DNA from: CAYMLQ01 sp964390795
GTDB lineage: Bacteria; Verrucomicrobiota; Kiritimatiellia; RFP12; UBA1067
DNA: 17,253 bases
Assembly: GCA_964390795.1 (NCBI GenBank)
Contig: CAYMLQ010000085.1
Span: forward strand, 1-17,253
Reading direction: 5' to 3'
Of the stretch, positions 14,318-17,253 are shown one piece after another. The translations under genes and the position numbers were made by a program. Under the pieces are notes generated by a model. It was not told where the DNA came from, ran no database searches, and saw nothing but the letters and a program-made list of their open reading frames with translations. Position 1 is the first letter of the stretch. Each line of letters starts with the position of its first letter.

Positions 14318-15541
14318 TTACGCCTTCTTCTCGTCAATCTTGGGGTTAAAGAGCAGCGCCATCACCACCAGCAGCACCACAGAACAGGCCAGCGTGACCA
14401 GCCACACCTTGTCCCACGAGCCCACCAGCACGCCCTCGGCGTTGCGCGTGGTGTAGTGGTTGATGAGCGCGTTGTTCGCGAAGGTGCCGATCAGCGAGCC
14501 GAAGCCGAAAGTCATCAGCCCGTAGAAGCCCTGCGCCTGCCCCTGCATGTCGGCCGGGGCCGACTTGCCGACGAAGACCTGCCCGCCGACGATGAAGAAG
14601 CCGAAGATGATGCCGTGGACGAGGATGCCCACATAGACGGGGGCCAGCATGTCCCCCGCGCCCAGATAGTAGGCGCCGTAGCGGACCACCATCGCGACCA
14701 GGCCGGCCACGATCGACCACTTCACGCCGAACTTGCGCATCGCCACGGTCACCAGCAGCATGAAGCCCATCTCCGCCGCCTGGCCGATGTAGTTCGTCGC
14801 GGTCAGCAGCTTGAAGCCCTTGGCGGCGAGGAAGTCGGACAGGAACGCGAAGTGGATGTTGAAGGGGATCATCGCCACGAACGACACCAGCATGAAGACC
14901 GCGAAGTTCTTGTCCTTCATCAGCGAGAACGCGCGCAGCCCCAGCGCGTCCACCACCGAGAGCGGCTGGCCCTTGCCCTTGGGCGGCGTGGGCGGGCAGA
15001 GCAAGGCGACGAGCGCGCCGACCACGGCCACACCCGCTCCGCAGTAGAACGGGATCGAGGTTCCGTCGATGGTCTTGCCGAACGCCTTCAGCGCCACGAT
15101 GCTGAAGAACATCGAGGCAACCCAGCCGATCGACCCGAACACGCGGATCTGCGGGAACTGCTCGGCCGGGCTGTTCGCCATCGCGATCGACGCGGTCAGG
15201 CTCCAAGTCGGCATGTAGAAAAGCATGGCGACCAGCAGATAGACGAAGACTTCCGTTCCACCCGTGGCGCGGCCCGCCATGAAAAGCATCACCGCGCAGA
15301 GCAGGTTGGAAAAGGCCAGCACCTTCTCGCTGTTGAAAAAGCGGTCGGCAACCATGCCGATCAAGGGAGAGGCGAGCGCGCCCAGCGGCATCGTGCTGAG
15401 GATCCACGGCTTCATGGCGTCCCATTTGTTGTTCGTCACATAGGTGGCCAGGGCACCCCAGAAGACCGCGAACATCATGAACTGCAAGAACATCATGGCA
15501 CTCAACTTGACGCGTGTGCTCAACGGCATCGTGTTCGACAT
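14318..15541 (-). CDS. NupG-like MFS permease (nucleoside:H+ symporter family)
   Basis: This 407-residue inner-membrane protein has about 12 hydrophobic segments in two halves. It follows the layout of the NupG/XapB nucleoside:proton symporters: FLQFMMFAVFWGALATYV near residues 18-35, PLIGMVADRFF near 59-69, FYMPTWSLTASIAMAN near 108-123, QIRVFGSIGWV near 131-141, then a central loop with PPTPPKGKG and a second half with GGQVFVGKSAPADMQGQAQG. I chose the ATG at 15541 because AAGGGAG lies 6 nt upstream; for the ATG at 15547 that motif is too close. The linked FGGY kinase suggests the substrate is a sugar, polyol or ribonucleoside-like compound rather than only a nucleoside. The substrate is inference. 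Confidence 0.88.
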   Translation of the reverse strand: MSNTMPLSTRVKLSAMMFLQFMMFAVFWGALATYVTNNKWDAMKPWILSTMPLGALASPLIGMVADRFFNSEKVLAFSNLLCAVMLFMAGRATGGTEVFVYLLVAMLFYMPTWSLTASIAMANSPAEQFPQIRVFGSIGWVASMFFSIVALKAFGKTIDGTSIPFYCGAGVAVVGALVALLCPPTPPKGKGQPLSVVDALGLRAFSLMKDKNFAVFMLVSFVAMIPFNIHFAFLSDFLAAKGFKLLTATNYIGQAAEMGFMLLVTVAMRKFGVKWSIVAGLVAMVVRYGAYYLGAGDMLAPVYVGILVHGIIFGFFIVGGQVFVGKSAPADMQGQAQGFYGLMTFGFGSLIGTFANNALINHYTTRNAEGVLVGSWDKVWLVTLACSVVLLVVMALLFNPKIDEKKA

Positions 15542-15567
15542 ACCCATCTCCCTTTTTGTTCATTGTG

Positions 15568-15581
15568 ACGCCATGAGGCGT
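15568..15581. promoter_or_regulatory. Short dyad in the leader of the permease operon
   Basis: ACGCC-ATGA-GGCGT forms a 5-bp stem with a 4-nt loop in the roughly 80-nt leader between the inferred transcription start and the permease ATG. It could be a regulator half-site pair or an RNA hairpin; it is short enough to be chance. Confidence 0.3.
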
Positions 15582-15615
15582 TTCCCAACAGGTCAGCCTC
15601 TTCTGTTACTGACTT

Positions 15616-15638
15616 ATTGTGGGCGGTATTATCACAAT
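15616..15638. promoter_or_regulatory. Candidate operator overlapping the permease-kinase promoter
   Basis: ATTGTG (15616-15621) and CACAAT (15633-15638) are perfect 6-bp arms with 11 nt between. The dyad encloses almost the whole -10 box (15628-15633) and the expected transcription start near 15621. That is the usual place for a repressor site in a sugar-utilisation operon. No regulator gene is in the window. Confidence 0.5.
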
Positions 15639-15657
15639 CCCCGCGTTGAAATGTCAA
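15628..15657 (-). promoter_or_regulatory. Sigma-70-type promoter of the permease-kinase operon
   Basis: On the minus strand a perfect TTGACA (15657-15652) is followed after 18 nt by GATAAT (15633-15628). Expected start is near 15621, giving a leader of about 80 nt. The -35 directly abuts that of the divergent coaB promoter. Confidence 0.7.
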
Positions 15658-15674
15658 TGCAAACCGTGTATGCT
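15646..15674 (+). promoter_or_regulatory. Sigma-70-type promoter of coaB giving a leaderless mRNA
   Basis: TTGAAA (15646-15651), a 17-nt spacer and TATGCT (15669-15674) form a good promoter. Transcription would start about 7 nt after the -10, at or within a base or two of the A of the coaB ATG at 15682. No Shine-Dalgarno sequence precedes that ATG, as expected for a leaderless message. Confidence 0.65.
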
Positions 15675-15681
15675 CATTCTC

Positions 15682-16320
15682 ATGAAACTTCTCATCACCG
15701 CAGGCCCCACGCGCGAGCATCTGGACCCCGTGCGCTTCCTCAGCAACCGCTCCACCGGCAAGATGGGCTTCGCCATCGCGCAGGCCGCGGCCGAGCGCGG
15801 ACACAGCGTGACGCTCGTCGCCGGGCCGGTGTCGCTGCCCACGCCGCCGGGCGTAGCGCGCGTCGACGTGGTGAGCGCGCGCGACCTGCTGGCCGCGGTC
15901 CAGGAGCGCCTGCCGCAGCACGACGCGCTGGTCATGTGCGCCGCCGTGGCCGACTGGCGGCCCGCGCAGTTTAGCCCCGCGAAGCTGAAGAAGGCCGACA
16001 TGCGCCCGACGCTTGAACTGGTGCCCAACCCCGATATCCTGAAAACGATCCGGCCTTTAAAGGGGCAGCGCCTCTTCGTGGGCTTCGCGGCCGAGACCGG
16101 CGACCCGCTCGCCGAGGCGCAGCGCAAGCTGGCGTCGAAAGGACTCGACCTGATCGTCGCCAACGACGTCACCCAGCCAGACGCGGGCTTCGCGGTCGAC
16201 ACCAACCGCGTGACGCTGCTCGCCGCCGGCGAGCCCCCTGCCGCTCTGCCGTTGCAGAGCAAGCTCGACATCGGTCGCGAAATCGTGGCCTGGCTGGAAC
16301 GCCACGCGCCACGCGCCTGA
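15682..16320 (+). CDS. coaB: Phosphopantothenate-cysteine ligase (stand-alone CoaB)
   Basis: This 212-residue cytoplasmic enzyme joins 4'-phosphopantothenate and cysteine, the second step of coenzyme A synthesis from pantothenate. Family motifs: ITAGPTREHLDPVRFLSNRS-TGKMG at residues 5-29 (Asn22 is the counterpart of the conserved Asn in this motif), AAVADWRP at 87-94, the KLKK lysines at 101-104 that belong to the flexible active-site loop, NPDIL at 116-120, GFAAET at 134-139, and VANDV near 159-163. Bacteria usually fuse this to the CoaC decarboxylase (Dfp, about 400 residues); here there is only the ligase domain and no CoaC in the window. I start at 15682, where homology begins and a promoter ends, rather than at the in-frame ATG at 15619. 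Confidence 0.92.
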   Translation: MKLLITAGPTREHLDPVRFLSNRSTGKMGFAIAQAAAERGHSVTLVAGPVSLPTPPGVARVDVVSARDLLAAVQERLPQHDALVMCAAVADWRPAQFSPAKLKKADMRPTLELVPNPDILKTIRPLKGQRLFVGFAAETGDPLAEAQRKLASKGLDLIVANDVTQPDAGFAVDTNRVTLLAAGEPPAALPLQSKLDIGREIVAWLERHAPRA

Positions 16321-16451
16321 TACCCCTGCCGGAAAGTCATTGTTCTAAACCTAAGTGAACCGACTAAACGTAACCGACTAAGAGTGAGATCAAGTGTGGC
16401 GACGCGGTCTGACATTGCCCGCGGGGGGGGTGCGCTGTTTGACGCGGTCGA
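16321..16451. other. Intergenic sequence after coaB
   Basis: No gene or clear terminator. Besides the weak heptad tract (separate entry) the only pattern is the 9-bp direct repeat GACGCGGTC at 16401-16409 and 16441-16449, 40 bp apart, flanking a G-run. Confidence 0.5.
16355..16382. repeat. Weak heptad-like tract E, 4 units
   Basis: Units GTGAACC, GACTAAA, CGTAACC, GACTAAG form two 14-bp doublets sharing AACCGACTAA (16358-16367 and 16372-16381). It lies about 35 nt after the coaB stop, in the same sense and with similar composition to the four strong heptad tracts, but is short. Confidence 0.5.
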
Positions 16452-16466
16452 GTGCCAAGATGGCAC
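16452..16466. promoter_or_regulatory. Candidate upstream activator site for hsp20
   Basis: GTGCCA-AGA-TGGCAC is a perfect 6-bp-arm dyad with a 3-nt centre. Its centre is about 144 bp upstream of the start predicted from the sigma-54 promoter, within the usual range for enhancer-binding activators of sigma-54. No T-run follows, so it is not a terminator of coaB. Confidence 0.5.
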
Positions 16467-16526
16467 ACTGTGTGTCGTTTATGTGAAGCCATGTCGCAGA
16501 TTATACCGCATAACATTTCTTTTAAT

Positions 16527-16555
16527 TTGTCATAAATATATGCACTAGATAGTAT
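16527..16555 (+). promoter_or_regulatory. Possible second (sigma-70) promoter of hsp20
   Basis: TTGTCA (16527-16532), 17 nt, TAGTAT (16550-16555), in an AT-rich stretch. Start would be near 16562, giving a leader of about 98 nt. It could supply basal expression. Confidence 0.4.
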
Positions 16556-16575
16556 TACAATCTATATCAAACACA

Positions 16576-16593
16576 TTGGCATTCCCCATGCTT
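16576..16593 (+). promoter_or_regulatory. Sigma-54 (-24/-12) promoter of hsp20
   Basis: TTGGCATTCCCCATGCTT matches the consensus YTGGCACGNNNNTTGCW with the invariant GG (16578-16579) and GC (16590-16591) separated by exactly 10 nt. Start would be near 16603, giving a leader of about 57 nt. The sequence CCCCAT also recalls the sigma-32 -10, but no matching CTTGAA -35 is present. Confidence 0.65.
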
Positions 16594-16606
16594 TAGAACA
16601 ATCAGG

Positions 16607-16648
16607 TTTTCAATCCCGTGTCGCTTACATGACACGGCCGAGCGAAAG
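16607..16648 (+). promoter_or_regulatory. Leader hairpin of hsp20, possible RNA thermometer
   Basis: CCGTGTC (16616-16622) and GACACGG (16631-16637) form a 7-bp stem with an 8-nt loop. Outside it TTTTC (16607-16611) can pair with GAAAG (16644-16648), which overlaps the Shine-Dalgarno AAAGGAG (16645-16651). The U-run against the SD recalls fourU-type thermometers common ahead of small heat-shock genes. Confidence 0.4.
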
Positions 16649-16659
16649 GAGAACAAGCC

Positions 16660-17172
16660 ATGAAAGATCTGATCCCATGGAGGAGAAAAGCAGAAGGTAT
16701 CATGGCGTCCCGCCAGAAGGCAGAGTCTGCTGAGAAGGCCGAGCGGAGCATGAATGACATGTTTGAGGATTTCTTTAAGGAGTTCGAAGACATGCTGACG
16801 AGCGACCCACTCATGAGGCGTGACGAGAGGTTGCTGCCCGAAACGCCCTGCTTCGAAGTGTCGGAGACGGACGATGAATTCCGTGTTAAGGCTGAATTGC
16901 CCGGCATGGAAGAGAAAGACATCGAGGTGATCCTGGAAGGTGACGAACTGACGGTCCGCGGCGAAAAGCGGCGCGAGCATGAGGAGAAGCACCGCGACTA
17001 TTTCGTCTCGGAAGTGGTCTATGGCGAGTTCTGCCGGTCCATCGAACTGCCCTCTGGCATAGACCGGGACAAGGTGAAAGCCCTGTTTAAACAGGGGGTT
17101 CTGACGCTGACGCTGCCGAGAACCGAGGAGGCCAAGACGCATCGCAAACGGATCGAGGTGAAAGCGGCGTAA
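16660..17172 (+). CDS. hsp20: Small heat-shock protein, Hsp20/alpha-crystallin family
   Basis: This 170-residue ATP-independent cytoplasmic chaperone would hold unfolding proteins in oligomers. A charged N-terminal arm (residues 1-63, with a hydrophobic MFEDFFKEFEDML patch) precedes the alpha-crystallin domain at about 64-155: FEVSETDDEFRVKAELPGM, then ELTVRGEKR and the end-of-domain signature GVLTLTLP (146-153). The C-terminal tail has an I-x-V motif, I165-E-V167, used for oligomer assembly. AAAGGAG lies 8 nt before the ATG. It stands alone with its own long regulatory region holding a sigma-54-type promoter, an upstream dyad and a leader hairpin. Confidence 0.96.
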   Translation: MKDLIPWRRKAEGIMASRQKAESAEKAERSMNDMFEDFFKEFEDMLTSDPLMRRDERLLPETPCFEVSETDDEFRVKAELPGMEEKDIEVILEGDELTVRGEKRREHEEKHRDYFVSEVVYGEFCRSIELPSGIDRDKVKALFKQGVLTLTLPRTEEAKTHRKRIEVKAA

Positions 17173-17253
17173 ACCGATGGTATTCCAATAGTTCAAAATC
17201 GGTGACTTGCAAGATCAAACGAACGTTTCTAGGCTGCGAGTTTATTGAGTACC
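17173..17253. other. Sequence after hsp20 to window edge
   Basis: A 6-bp dyad ACCGAT (17173-17178) / ATCGGT (17198-17203) with a 19-nt loop begins right after the stop. There is no T-run, so a terminator is not supported. Nothing else is recognised in the last 50 bp. Confidence 0.35.

Noticed and set aside
14270..15568. 432-codon plus-strand frame opposite the permease
   Set aside because: His/Arg/Gln-rich low-complexity product typical of the antisense of a membrane protein gene; the minus strand encodes an evident NupG-like MFS protein.
15619..15681. Upstream in-frame start for coaB at 15619
   Set aside because: The added 21 residues have no homology to the family, and the start would lie upstream of the promoter boxes.
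16452..16466. Terminator of coaB
   Set aside because: The 6-bp hairpin has no T-run and lies 130 bp after the stop; it fits better as a protein-binding dyad.
16580..16594. Sigma-32 heat-shock promoter (CCCCAT)
   Set aside because: No CTTGAA-like -35 at the right distance; the same bases fit the sigma-54 consensus with exact spacing. No CIRCE element (TTAGCACTC-N9-GAGTGCTAA) is visible either.

Overview
The window is GC-rich bacterial DNA with tightly packed genes. The mix suggests a PVC-superphylum bacterium, most plausibly from the Kiritimatiellota / Lentisphaerota / Verrucomicrobiota group. The clues are a giant secreted protein with autotransporter-associated beta-strand (PATR) repeats, a NupG-like permease paired with an FGGY sugar kinase, and a small heat-shock protein that appears to have a sigma-54 promoter. 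No rRNA or marker gene is present, so the taxonomy is inference.

Layout. 1-4757 (minus): the first 1585 codons of a very long secreted PATR-repeat protein that runs off the left edge. 4911-6160 (minus): two half-size chromate-transporter (ChrA) genes in tandem. 6325-8819 (plus): two oligopeptide/dipeptide-type ABC ATPases followed by a Maf nucleotide pyrophosphatase. 8812-11965 (minus): a compact operon transcribed as beta-propeller lipoprotein, HD phosphohydrolase, DAGK/YegS-type lipid kinase, then RidA. Its last gene overlaps the end of maf tail to tail. 11966-12809: 844 bp with no convincing gene but many inverted and direct repeats. 12810-15541 (minus): a NupG-like MFS permease followed by an L-xylulose-kinase-like FGGY kinase, 2 bp apart, a likely uptake-and-phosphorylation unit. 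15682-16320 (plus): stand-alone CoaB of coenzyme A synthesis. 16660-17172 (plus): an Hsp20 small heat-shock protein.

The most unusual signal is a family of intergenic tracts with an exact 7-bp period (5521-5597, 6234-6296, 7308-7370, 8160-8249, and a weak one at 16355-16382). In the four strong tracts each run keeps one phase for 8-12 units. Three of them lie between co-directional genes, supply the stop codon and part of the C-terminal tail of the upstream gene, and run up to or near the next start codon. The four genes that follow these tracts lack a visible Shine-Dalgarno sequence, whereas most other genes here have one.

Other notable signals are back-to-back promoters with abutting -35 boxes between the permease operon and coaB, where coaB looks leaderless and the operon -10 lies in a perfect dyad; a -24/-12 sigma-54 promoter with an upstream dyad and a possible SD-masking hairpin ahead of hsp20; and a cluster of long hairpins at 12109-12652. 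All readings come from the sequence by eye; no database search was possible.
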